Shown: positions 7,355-15,276 of the stretch, piece after piece
How the letters are laid out: each line of letters opens with the position of its first letter
How positions within the stretch are numbered: the stretch's first letter is position 1
Source of the DNA: JAPUIN01 sp041580375
GTDB lineage: Bacteria; Acidobacteriota; Polarisedimenticolia; Gp22-AA2
Reading direction: 5' to 3'
Assembly (NCBI GenBank): GCA_041580375.1
Contig: JBFGDZ010000018.1
Location: forward strand, 1 to 31,033
Length of the DNA: 31,033 bases
Program-made: the position numbers and the translations under genes
Notes under the pieces: model-generated
Seen by the model: the letters and a program-made list of their open reading frames with translations, nothing else
Database searches by the model: none
Told to the model about the DNA's origin: nothing

Positions 7355-9702
7355 TCCTTGGTGCGCCGCGGAGGCTCGTGCGTCCGGCTGCCTCCGAAGG
7401 AGCGCTCCACGACTTTCTCGAAATCGAATCCCGGATAATCGATGCGGTGATGGTAGATGCTGCTCAGGGTCTTGAGGAATGCCGCGCTCACATTCTCCAG
7501 GTCGGAGAACGTCAGATCGCATTGCGAGAACTGGTCATCGAGAACGACGTCGGAGACGATCTTCCGGATCAGTCCCTTGAACCGTGGCGGCGAGGGATCC
7601 TCCAGCGTCCGGGCCGCCGCCTCGATCGAATCCGCCAGCATGAAGATGGCCGCCTCCTTCGACTGTGGTTTCGGCCCGGGATAGCGGTAGTCGGACTCGC
7701 GAACCTCCTCCACTTCCGGATTCTCCCGCTTCTTCGCTTTCTGGTAGAAGAAGTTGATCTTACGCGTGCCGTGATGCTGGGGGATGATGTCGAGCACCTG
7801 CTTCGGCAGGCCGTAGCTCTTGGCGAGCTCGTACCCTTCCTTCACGTGGCTGGCGATCACCATGGCGCTCATGTGGGGGCTGAGAGCGTCATGGCGATTC
7901 ACCCTGTCCCGCTGGTTCTCGACGAAATACTGCGGCTTCAGCATCTTGCCCACATCATGGTAGTAGGCCGCGACGCGGCAGAAGAGCGCGTTGGCGCCGA
8001 TCGCTTCCGCCGCCGCCTCCGCAAGCGTGCCCACGATGACGCTGTGGTTGTACGAGCCGGGGGCCTCCACGGCCAGCCGGCGAAGCAGCGGATTATTCAG
8101 GTTCGACAGCTCGAGCAGGCGCACGTCCGTGAGGATGTTGAACATCGATTCCAGCACGGGCAGGAGGAAGGACACGAGCGCCGCGACGAGAATGCCGCCG
8201 ACCAGGCCGCACACCATCAGATAAAGCAGATGCGAGACGGGCAGGCCCGAGCCGATGATGCTCTGCAGGGCGAGCACGGTCACGGCGTTCACGCCGCCCA
8301 GCAGCAGGCCGGCGCGGATCAGCGCCGTCCGCTGGCGGTAGGCGGTGATGCCGTAGATGGCGGCCAGGTTGCTGACCAGACAGAAGAGCAGCAATGGCGG
8401 GTCCCACTCCATGATCATGCCGAACAGCGGCACGTAGAACAGCGAGTAGGCCATGCCGATGCGCGCGTTGCCGAGCAGCGTCATCAGCATCGCGCCGGCG
8501 GCCATCGGCATCATGAACCGGTAGTGCGACGGATCGGCGTACGGCATCGTCTGCAGGGTGTCCACGACGTGCTCCACCAGCCACAGGAATGCACGATCCA
8601 GCACGAGGTTGATGACCATGACCACGACCATGAGCGCGAACAGGTGCCGCTCGCGCCTGTACGATCGCTGGTAGAAGAACACGTAGCGCGACATGAAGAA
8701 GAGGAGCAGGGCCGTGAACAGCAGATTGCCCAGCAGCACCCTGCCCGAACGGCCCTGTTTCCGGGCGGCCTGGAAACCGGCCAGCGTGCGGGCGGCGTCC
8801 TCGCTCACGATCTCGCCCCGGCGGAGCAGAACCTTGCCCTTGGGAATGCGAACGATGAGAGGCTCGATCCGCTCGGCCGCCTCCTCGCGGCGGGCCTGGG
8901 TCAGGGTGCCGTTGAGGATCAGATTCGGCGTGATCAGATCGGAGAGAAACGCCCCGAGCGCCCTCTCCTCGCCCGGGTAGGCGGTGGCCAATGATTTCCG
9001 TGCAACCTCGCGCGCCTCGTCGAGGGACAGCACGTCCGGAACCCGGTCTTCCTTCCATTCGCGGCCGCTGCGTGTGTCGCGCAGCGTGAGGCGGGCGTCA
9101 CGGGTGAGGAGGCTCTTGCTGCCCACGATCCGGTGGACGAAGGCGGCGCGCAGGGCGGCCACCAGACGTTCCTCGATCTCCGCGTCGAATCTCCTCTCGC
9201 CCAGGTAGGCGATCGCCTCCGCCGGAGCCGGCACGCCTTCCCCCGGCTTCAGGATGGATCGCAGCTCGGCTTTCGACAGCGTCGCGTCCGGGCGGCGCTT
9301 TCGCTCCTCCTCCAGAGCCTGGCGTCCGCGCGCGAACGTGGTGCGCACCGCCGTGATCGCCTCGCTGAGGGCCAGCGTGTCGAAGTCATAGACCGGCGGC
9401 ATGGCGGCCCGCGCCGCTTCGCGGACCTCGCGGGTTGCGGCGTCATCCACGAACTCGAGGCTGACGGGCGCGATGATGTCTTCCTGCACGACGGCGCCGG
9501 CTTCGAGATGTGGAAGCTCCGATCCGATGTAGGGCCCCAGCAGGAGGAGGGTCAGCACGCTCAGGAAGAGCACGCTCCAGACGGCCTTGATGTCAAACAG
9601 CCGGTCGAACTCGTCGGCCAGGCCCGTCCACGCGGCCATGATGCGACCCCGCACGGTTCTGGGCTTGCGGCTGACCGGAGAGCGCTCAGGTTCGCCGGCC
9701 AT
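7342..9702 (-). CDS. pgpH: 7TM-HD family cyclic di-AMP phosphodiesterase (PgpH-like)
   Basis: Membrane HD-domain phosphohydrolase; characterised PgpH members hydrolyse c-di-AMP to pApA. The ATG at 9702 is chosen because GGGGAGGA precedes it at about 6 bases; the ATG at 9762 lacks this and would lie deep in phoH. The 786-residue product has an N-terminal membrane helix (about 38-58), an extracytoplasmic 7TMR-HDED domain (about 70-290), a cluster of hydrophobic helices (about 310-520) and a C-terminal HD domain beginning SYNHSVIVGTLAEAA (His near 553) with the HD pair at H582-D583 (YYHDVGK). The PQHHGT segment follows. It overlaps phoH by 17 bases and ybeY by 13. Substrate is inferred from family; no c-di-AMP cyclase gene lies in the window. 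Confidence 0.92.
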   Translation of the reverse strand: MAGEPERSPVSRKPRTVRGRIMAAWTGLADEFDRLFDIKAVWSVLFLSVLTLLLLGPYIGSELPHLEAGAVVQEDIIAPVSLEFVDDAATREVREAARAAMPPVYDFDTLALSEAITAVRTTFARGRQALEEERKRRPDATLSKAELRSILKPGEGVPAPAEAIAYLGERRFDAEIEERLVAALRAAFVHRIVGSKSLLTRDARLTLRDTRSGREWKEDRVPDVLSLDEAREVARKSLATAYPGEERALGAFLSDLITPNLILNGTLTQARREEAAERIEPLIVRIPKGKVLLRRGEIVSEDAARTLAGFQAARKQGRSGRVLLGNLLFTALLLFFMSRYVFFYQRSYRRERHLFALMVVVMVINLVLDRAFLWLVEHVVDTLQTMPYADPSHYRFMMPMAAGAMLMTLLGNARIGMAYSLFYVPLFGMIMEWDPPLLLFCLVSNLAAIYGITAYRQRTALIRAGLLLGGVNAVTVLALQSIIGSGLPVSHLLYLMVCGLVGGILVAALVSFLLPVLESMFNILTDVRLLELSNLNNPLLRRLAVEAPGSYNHSVIVGTLAEAAAEAIGANALFCRVAAYYHDVGKMLKPQYFVENQRDRVNRHDALSPHMSAMVIASHVKEGYELAKSYGLPKQVLDIIPQHHGTRKINFFYQKAKKRENPEVEEVRESDYRYPGPKPQSKEAAIFMLADSIEAAARTLEDPSPPRFKGLIRKIVSDVVLDDQFSQCDLTFSDLENVSAAFLKTLSSIYHHRIDYPGFDFEKVVERSFGGSRTHEPPRRTKEWGQ

Positions 9703-10750
9703 CGGTTCCTCCCCGCTTTCGCGCCGGGGCTCTGGGCCGTTCGGACCGGGTCCGCCCGCCACGCGCGGCGCCCGGCGTCCCGGGACGCCCGTTGCGGAAC
9801 GCCTCGTAGGCCTTGATGATGCTCTGCACCAGAGGATGGCGGACGACGTCGGAATCGTCGAATTGGACGAACCGCACTCCGGGCACGGAGGCGATCACGG
9901 ATTGCACCTCGATCAGGCCCGACGTGCGCCCGGGCGGCAGATCGATCTGCGTCACGTCGCCCGTGACGACGGCCTTGGAGTTGGCTCCCAGCCGGGTGAG
10001 AAACATCTTCATCTGCTCCGACGTCGTGTTCTGCGCCTCGTCCAGAATGACGAACGAGCTGTTCAGCGTGCGTCCCCGCATGAAGGCCAGAGGAGCGATC
10101 TCGATCGTCCCGCGCTCCAGGTGGGCCTGGATGCGATCCCGATCATGGAGATGATAGAGGGCATCGTACAGCGGCCGGAAGTACGGGTCGACCTTCTCCG
10201 CCATGTCGCCCGGCAGGAACCCGATCTTCTCGCCCGCTTCGACGGCAGGACGGCAGAGGATGATCCGCTCGACTCGCTTCTGGCTGAAATGCGACAGCGC
10301 CGCCGCCACCGCCAGATAAGTCTTGCCCGTACCGGCCGGGCCGATGGCGAAGACCAGATCGTTTTCCTGAATCGCCTCCAGATACGTTTTCTGATTGAGG
10401 CTCTTCGGGGCGACGTAGCGGCCGTTGGCGGCTCGCATGCGTCCGGATCCGAAAAATTCCCCCAGCAGCGCCGATCGATTGTCGCGCAACAGGGTCAGGG
10501 CCACCTCGACGTCGCCCTTGCGCAGCGGATAGCCCTCCCGGACGACCGACACGAGCTGGCCGATGAGGTTCGCGGCCAGCGCCTCCTTGTCCGGCTGGCC
10601 CTGCACGGTCACCTCCGTTCCCCGCGCGGCAAGGCTAACCCCCAGACCTCTCTCGATCGTCCTGAGGTTCTCGTCCTGATGCCCGAAGATGTCGATCAGG
10701 ATTTCCTCGGGGACTGCAAGCTTGCGCATCCGCTCGGGTCTGCTCTCCAC
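9686..10750 (-). CDS. phoH: PhoH-like ATPase
   Basis: PhoH-family P-loop ATPase, linked by family knowledge to RNA helicase/ribonuclease activity and usually encoded next to ybeY, as here. The 354-residue protein has an N-terminal KH-like region (about 15-90), Walker A GPAGTGKT (K143), and Walker B VILDEAQN near residue 235, followed by GDVTQIDLP. The last 35 or so residues are Arg/Gly/Pro-rich and basic, probably disordered. The start is a GTG at 10750, about 20 bases below the predicted transcription start; an ATG at 10729 is an alternative, and neither has a clear Shine-Dalgarno. Confidence 0.94.
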   Translation of the reverse strand: MESRPERMRKLAVPEEILIDIFGHQDENLRTIERGLGVSLAARGTEVTVQGQPDKEALAANLIGQLVSVVREGYPLRKGDVEVALTLLRDNRSALLGEFFGSGRMRAANGRYVAPKSLNQKTYLEAIQENDLVFAIGPAGTGKTYLAVAAALSHFSQKRVERIILCRPAVEAGEKIGFLPGDMAEKVDPYFRPLYDALYHLHDRDRIQAHLERGTIEIAPLAFMRGRTLNSSFVILDEAQNTTSEQMKMFLTRLGANSKAVVTGDVTQIDLPPGRTSGLIEVQSVIASVPGVRFVQFDDSDVVRHPLVQSIIKAYEAFRNGRPGTPGAARGGRTRSERPRAPARKRGGTDGRRT

Positions 10751-10777
10751 TGTGGTCAGACGGTTGAACCTGGGCGT

Positions 10778-10806
10778 AACTTAGCACCCGTGCCGGGCGA
10801 TGTCAA
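10778..10806 (-). promoter_or_regulatory. Sigma70-type promoter for the phoH operon
   Basis: On the minus strand a perfect TTGACA -35 box (10801-10806) is separated by exactly 17 bases from TAAGTT (10778-10783). The -10 is preceded by TGc, an extended -10 element, which can compensate for the poor hexamer. The predicted transcription start near 10771 leaves a leader of about 21 bases before the phoH GTG. It lies between two genes and in the right direction; this is the best promoter match in the window. Confidence 0.65.
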
Positions 10807-10811
10807 TGAAA

Positions 10812-10823
10812 CCCGCGCGCGGG
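10812..10823 (-). terminator. Possible weak terminator after aspS
   Basis: A perfect 12-base palindrome CCCGCGCGCGGG lies 30 bases beyond the aspS stop codon and is followed on the minus-strand transcript by TTTCATT. The stem is short and the U-run only three bases, so termination would be inefficient. It sits just upstream of the phoH -35 box, where a transcript boundary would make sense. Confidence 0.3.
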
Positions 10824-10832
10824 CGCCTCCAC

Positions 10833-10855
10833 AACTCATGACCGGTCAACGAGTT
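10833..10855. repeat. Imperfect dyad across the aspS stop codon
   Basis: AACTC-a-TGACC is followed by GGTCA-ac-GAGTT, an inverted repeat of two 5-bp arms around GACCGGTC, with a small asymmetric bulge. It covers the end of aspS (TAA at 10854-10856) and lies just upstream of the phoH promoter. It could be an operator or part of an RNA hairpin; nothing in the sequence decides. Confidence 0.35.
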
Positions 10856-12656
10856 ACCGGCGCTCCCCGGGATCGGCGGGGGGAGGAACGACGCGGATCG
10901 CGAGGTCCCCGAGCTGCTCGTCGGTGACCTCCGAGGGGGCCCCCATCATCAGATCGACGGCGCTGGCCGTCTTGGGAAATGCGATGACGTCCCGGATCGA
11001 AGGCGAGCGCGTGATGAGGGCGATGATCCGATCCAGCCCCAGCGCGATGCCTCCGTGGGGAGGGGCGCCCATGCGCAGGGCCGCGAGAAGGAATCCGAAC
11101 CGCGCCTCGGCCTCCGCCTCGTCGATGCCGAGCACCTTGAAGATCCTCGATTGAAGATCGCCGCGATGGATCCGGATGCTCCCTCCTCCGATCTCCGTGC
11201 CGTTCAGGACGAGATCGTAGGCCTGCGCGCGCGTCTCGGCCGGGCGGTCTTCGAGGAGATGGAGATCCTCCCCGCGGGGCGACGTGAACGGATGATGGCA
11301 CGAGACGAGGCGCCCTTCCTCCTCGCTGTACTCGAACAACGGAAACTCGTGGATCCAGAGGAGATGATTGACGGCCTCGTCGATCCATCCCTCAGACCTG
11401 GCGATTTCCAGACGAAGCCGGCCGAGTATTTCGCAGGTCGGTTTCCAAACACCCGCCACGATGAGCGCCAGATCGTTCTCGCCCGCGCCCAGCGACTCGA
11501 GCACGGCGCGGCAGCCCTTTTCCGTCAGGTGCTTGAGGATCGACGACTGAATCGTCCCCGCGCCCGATTTGATCCAGATGAGACCTTTCGAGCCGAGACG
11601 CTGCGCCGCATCCACGGTGTTGTCCAGCCGCTGCCGGCTCCACGCGCCCCCGCCCGGCACGAGCAGCGCTTTGACGGTCCCGCCCTTTCGGATCGTGTCG
11701 GAGAACACACGGAAGGGGCTGTCGGCGAGCACCCGCGACAGATCGCGGATTTCCAGGTCGAAGCGGGTGTCGGGCTTGTCGCTCCCGTAACGCTCCATCG
11801 CGTCCCGATACGTCAGTCGCGGATAGGGCCCCCGGAGCACGACGCCCGCGGCGTGAAAGATCTCCTCCATGAGCCCCTCGATCAGGCCGTAGATCATCGC
11901 CGGATCGGCGAAGGACATCTCGACGTCGATCTGCGTGAACTCCGGTTGACGATCGGCCCGGAGATCTTCGTCACGGAAGCACTTGGCGATCTGGAAGTAG
12001 CGATCGAACCCGGAGACCATCAGCAGCTGCTTCAGCAGCTGCGGGGATTGCGGGAGGGAGTAGAACCGGCCCGGATTCACCCGGGACGGGACGAGATACT
12101 CGCGCGATCCCTCGGGCGTGCTGCGCGTCAGGATCGGCGTGTCGATCTCGAGGAACCCGTGGCGATCGAAATGGCGCCGGGCCGCCATCAGAACCTGGTG
12201 ACGCACGGCCAGGATCCGCTGCAGGCGCGGACGGCGCAGGTCGAGGTACCTGTACCTGAGGCGCACCTCCTCCGAGGTCGTCACGTCGTCGGTCAGCGGG
12301 AAAGGAAGCGTCTCGGAGGTGTTGAGCACCTCCACACGCGCCGCGTGGACCTCGATGTCGCCGGTGGCGAGATCGGAGTTCACGTTCTCGGCCGATCTTC
12401 GAACGACCTGGCCCGACAGCCCGACCACGAACTCCGGCTTCAGCGTCTTCGCCTCGTTGAACGCATCCGGGTTCGAGCCGGGATTGAAGACGGCCTGCGT
12501 GACGCCGTACCGGTCGCGCAGATCGACGAACAGCAGTCCTCCGTGGTCGCGGACGCTGTCCACCCACCCGAGCAGCACGACCTCACGCCCCTCGTCCTGG
12601 AGCCGGAGGGCCCCGCACGTGTCGGTGCGCCTGAGCGTCGTGGGGCCGCTATCCAT
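10854..12656 (-). CDS. aspS: Aspartate--tRNA ligase, bacterial type
   Basis: Class II synthetase charging tRNA-Asp. The 600 residues match the bacterial type: an N-terminal OB anticodon-binding domain (about 20-110), motif 2 FRDEDLRADRQPEFTQID, a GAD insertion (about 290-410) and motif 3 GIALGLDRI. In the anticodon domain the protein has RDHGG with His38 where E. coli has Leu; His at this place is associated with non-discriminating AspRS, which also charges tRNA-Asn. The ATG at 12656 overlaps the hisS stop codon by 8 bases, so hisS and aspS are translationally coupled. Confidence 0.96.
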   Translation of the reverse strand: MDSGPTTLRRTDTCGALRLQDEGREVVLLGWVDSVRDHGGLLFVDLRDRYGVTQAVFNPGSNPDAFNEAKTLKPEFVVGLSGQVVRRSAENVNSDLATGDIEVHAARVEVLNTSETLPFPLTDDVTTSEEVRLRYRYLDLRRPRLQRILAVRHQVLMAARRHFDRHGFLEIDTPILTRSTPEGSREYLVPSRVNPGRFYSLPQSPQLLKQLLMVSGFDRYFQIAKCFRDEDLRADRQPEFTQIDVEMSFADPAMIYGLIEGLMEEIFHAAGVVLRGPYPRLTYRDAMERYGSDKPDTRFDLEIRDLSRVLADSPFRVFSDTIRKGGTVKALLVPGGGAWSRQRLDNTVDAAQRLGSKGLIWIKSGAGTIQSSILKHLTEKGCRAVLESLGAGENDLALIVAGVWKPTCEILGRLRLEIARSEGWIDEAVNHLLWIHEFPLFEYSEEEGRLVSCHHPFTSPRGEDLHLLEDRPAETRAQAYDLVLNGTEIGGGSIRIHRGDLQSRIFKVLGIDEAEAEARFGFLLAALRMGAPPHGGIALGLDRIIALITRSPSIRDVIAFPKTASAVDLMMGAPSEVTDEQLGDLAIRVVPPPADPGERR

Positions 12657-13908
12657 GGCTCATCGCCTCGAGCCGGGACGCGACCTCATCCGGGCGGATC
12701 GTCTCCTGCGCGCCGTCCGCCATGCGCTTCAGTGTCAGCCCGCCGCGCCCGCCGGTCTCGTCATCCACGATCAGCACGAACCGGGCCCCGAGATCGTGCG
12801 CGCGCCGCATCTGCGCCTTGAGGCTCCTGTGCGGCTGGGGATCGACCCGCACGCGCCGGCGCCCGCGCCGCAGTGCCCGCGCGACGAGAAGCGCGCGCGC
12901 CAGGGCCGCTTCGGTCGGCGCGATCACCACGACCTCCTCGGCAGCGGCGGCCGGCTCCTCGCGATCCTCGAGCATCATCGCCAGACGATCCTCTCCCAGG
13001 GCGAATCCGAATCCCGGCACGGCGGGCCCGCCGAGCTCCTCCGCGAGACCATCGTAGCGGCCGCCGCCGAGGAGCGCATTCTGCGCTCCGAGCTCGTCGA
13101 CCAGCACCTCGAAGGCCGTACGGCGGTAGTAGTCGAGCCCGCGAACCAATCGAGGGTCGATCTCGTATTCGAGCGACCAGGCATCGAGGTACCCGAGCAC
13201 GCGCGCGAAGTGTTCGCGGCAGGCCCCGCACAGATGATCCTGCATCGCCGGAGCCTCCCGCATGCGCTTCCGATCGGCGGGCACCTTACAGTCGAAGCAA
13301 CGGAGCGGGTTCACGTCCAGGCGCCGCCTGCAGTCGCGGCACAGATCGTCGGCGAACGGGCGCAGGAATCTCACCAGCGTCTCGCGATATCCGGGGCGGC
13401 ACGCGGGGCAGCCTACCGAGTTGAGCACGAGTCGGAGCTTGTCGAGGCGGATCCGGGAGAGAAAGCTCATCAGCATCTCGATGGTTTCCGCATCGATGGC
13501 GGGATGCTCGCTGCCGATCGCCTCGACGCCGATCTGATGGAACTGGCGCATGCGGCCCTTCTGCGGCTTCTCGTAGCGGAACATCGGTCCCATGTAGTAG
13601 AGGCGGGTCACCTCCGAGCCTCGTCCCATGCGATTCTGCAGATAGGCGCGCATGACCGGCGCGGTGTTCTCGGGCCGCAGCGTCAGCGAACGTCCCTTGC
13701 GATCCGCGAACGTGTACATCTCCTTCGCCACGATGTCGCTGGACTCTCCGATCCCGCGCTGAAACAACTCGGTGCTCTCGAAGATCGGTGTGCGGATCTC
13801 ATCGAATCCGTACTGACCGAAGATCGCCCGTGCGGTCTCCTCGATGAACTGCCAGCGTCCCGCCTCGGCGGGCAGGATGTCCCGGGCTCCCTTGGCCGAC
13901 TCGATCAT
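12649..13908 (-). CDS. hisS: Histidine--tRNA ligase
   Basis: Class II synthetase charging tRNA-His. From the ATG at 13908 it is 419 residues and begins MIESAKGARDILPAE, the typical HisRS start (family GxxDILP). Motif 2 is GPMFRYEKPQKGRMRQFHQI, the histidine-specific motif appears as LVRGLDYYRRTAFEV, and GGGRYDGL and FALGEDRL follow. The insertion domain (about 170-230) carries four Cys-x-x-Cys-type pairs (CPAC, CRDC, CFDC, CGAC), which probably bind zinc. The C-terminal anticodon-binding domain covers about 325-415. The open frame upstream of 13908 has no homology and is discarded. Confidence 0.96.
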   Translation of the reverse strand: MIESAKGARDILPAEAGRWQFIEETARAIFGQYGFDEIRTPIFESTELFQRGIGESSDIVAKEMYTFADRKGRSLTLRPENTAPVMRAYLQNRMGRGSEVTRLYYMGPMFRYEKPQKGRMRQFHQIGVEAIGSEHPAIDAETIEMLMSFLSRIRLDKLRLVLNSVGCPACRPGYRETLVRFLRPFADDLCRDCRRRLDVNPLRCFDCKVPADRKRMREAPAMQDHLCGACREHFARVLGYLDAWSLEYEIDPRLVRGLDYYRRTAFEVLVDELGAQNALLGGGRYDGLAEELGGPAVPGFGFALGEDRLAMMLEDREEPAAAAEEVVVIAPTEAALARALLVARALRRGRRRVRVDPQPHRSLKAQMRRAHDLGARFVLIVDDETGGRGGLTLKRMADGAQETIRPDEVASRLEAMSHG

Positions 13909-13960
13909 GGGTCTCGCGCGCGATCCGCGGCGCAAAGGCCGCAACGACAAGAAGTTGTGG

Positions 13961-13988
13961 AGAATAGCACAGGAGGGTTGGAGGGCGG
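13961..13988 (-). promoter_or_regulatory. Candidate promoter for hisS-aspS
   Basis: Minus-strand TATTCT (complement of 13961-13966) is preceded by TGC, an extended -10, and roughly 18 bases upstream by TTCCGC, a poor -35. The start point would be near 13954, giving a leader of about 46 bases before the hisS ATG at 13908. Support is position plus the extended -10 only. Confidence 0.4.
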
Positions 13989-14004
13989 AAGCGAGGGCGC
14001 CGGC

Positions 14005-14010
14005 TATAAT
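14005..14010 (+). promoter_or_regulatory. Candidate -10 box for the BamB-like gene
   Basis: A perfect TATAAT lies 52 bases before the plus-strand ATG at 14062. The nearest -35-like TTGGAG (13978-13983) is 21 bases away, too far for a standard spacer, so only the -10 is convincing. It is placed back to back with the hisS promoter candidate. Confidence 0.45.
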
Positions 14011-14061
14011 GCCGTGAGGGTCTCGCATGGGCGCCTTAGGGCGTCGCGTGCGGAGGAGACG

Positions 14062-15276
14062 ATGGCGGGAAGCTGCGGGACCACGGACATGACGGCGGGC
14101 CGATCGCGTCTCGCCCGCGCCGCCGGGTGGCTCCTCGCGGCGGCGATCGCGGCATCCTCCCATGCGGAGGCGCGCACCGCCAAGTCCCTGTTTCGCAGCC
14201 AACCGGTCAACTGGCAACCGTTCGTCGAGGGCGACGGACGCCCGCGATCCGTCCGCTTCTCCCCCTCCTGGACGTTTGACGGGTTTCAGGCGCCTTTCGC
14301 CGGAGACCCGGCGGCCGCCGACGGCGCCCTGATCTTCGCGAGCAAGGACGGGCGCGTGATCGGGCTCGATCCGGGACCGGGAACGCCGCTCTGGGACGTC
14401 CACCTCAGGGACGCGCTCGGCGTCGGTCCGGCGGCGGCGGACGGGATCGTCTACCAGGCGACTCGCGGCGGGCGCATCGTGGCGCTGGACGCGCGCGAGG
14501 GCGGCCTCCTCTGGTCGGTCCACCTCGAGGCCGAGGCGACGCGCACGCCCCGGCGTTTCGGAGATCGGCTCCTCGTCGGCACGGCGGACGGGAAGCTGAT
14601 CGCCCTGGACGCCCTCGACGGACGTCACCTCGGTGACCTGAGCCTCCCGGGTCGCCCTTCGACGCCTCCCGAGCCGGCCCCCGGCGCCGCGCTGATAGGA
14701 ACGGAGGATGGCGTCGTGGTGTCCCTGGATCCGCGGTCGCTGCGCGTCCGGTGGCGGCATGAGGGCCCCGACGCGATCACGGCGCCGCCGTTCTACCACG
14801 ATCGTCGCGTCTACGTGGCTTCGGCCGATCGTTCGATTCACTGCCTGCGCGCCCGGAACGGGAAACGCCGATGGACCGTCAAAACCGGCGCGGTGATCAC
14901 CGCCCGGCCGTTCGCATCGGGGAACGTGCTGTACGTGCTCTCCTACGACAACGACATCTACCTGCTCAAGAGAAAGAGCGGACATCTTCTGGCGCGTGTT
15001 CGTCTCGGCCATCGACTGGATGTCGATGCGGCGCTGACCGAGAGTCACGCCTTCGTCGTCCCATTCACGGGCGCATCATTGCTGGGGCTGTCCCTGCCCT
15101 CCCTGCGGGGAGGCGGCCAGTTCGATCTGGTGGCCCCCGGCGAGTGGTTCACGACGGCCCCGCTCGTTCTGAACGGCCGGGTGGCGGTGGGGTACGGCAG
15201 GGACGCCGGCCGCGTCCTGGCGCTGTCGCTGGAGGAAGGGGACGGGAGCCCGGATGAGCCGCCGGCGCGCGACTAG
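14062..15276 (+). CDS. Secreted BamB-like PQQ-type beta-propeller protein
   Basis: The only plus-strand gene. The ATG at 14062 is preceded by GGAGGAG and gives 404 residues; the frame is open far upstream but antisense to hisS/aspS there. The N-terminus has a signal-peptide-like stretch (Arg-rich, then GWLLAAAIAASSHAEA, about 23-38). The rest is a repeated propeller unit of about 40 residues with signatures such as DGRVIGLDPGPGTPLWD, GGRIVALDAREGGLLWS, DGKLIALDALDG, DRSIHCLRARNGKRRW and NDIYLLKRKSGHL, as in PQQ-like/BamB folds. It is probably periplasmic; BamB-type outer-membrane assembly is plausible, but no lipobox Cys is seen and no bam gene adjoins, so the role stays open. Confidence 0.85.
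   Translation: MAGSCGTTDMTAGRSRLARAAGWLLAAAIAASSHAEARTAKSLFRSQPVNWQPFVEGDGRPRSVRFSPSWTFDGFQAPFAGDPAAADGALIFASKDGRVIGLDPGPGTPLWDVHLRDALGVGPAAADGIVYQATRGGRIVALDAREGGLLWSVHLEAEATRTPRRFGDRLLVGTADGKLIALDALDGRHLGDLSLPGRPSTPPEPAPGAALIGTEDGVVVSLDPRSLRVRWRHEGPDAITAPPFYHDRRVYVASADRSIHCLRARNGKRRWTVKTGAVITARPFASGNVLYVLSYDNDIYLLKRKSGHLLARVRLGHRLDVDAALTESHAFVVPFTGASLLGLSLPSLRGGGQFDLVAPGEWFTTAPLVLNGRVAVGYGRDAGRVLALSLEEGDGSPDEPPARD

Noticed and set aside
7129..8994. 621-codon plus-strand open frame opposite pgpH
   Set aside because: The His/Gln/Arg-rich translation is the mirror of the pgpH coding strand; no ribosome binding site or domain was seen.
12319..14061. Long upstream extension of the plus-strand propeller frame
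   Set aside because: This part is antisense to hisS and aspS and lacks any fold; a strong ribosome binding site and signal peptide mark the start at 14062.
13909..15048. Upstream extension of the hisS frame (799 codons in total)
   Set aside because: HisRS homology begins exactly at the ATG at 13908; the extension lies antisense to the propeller gene.
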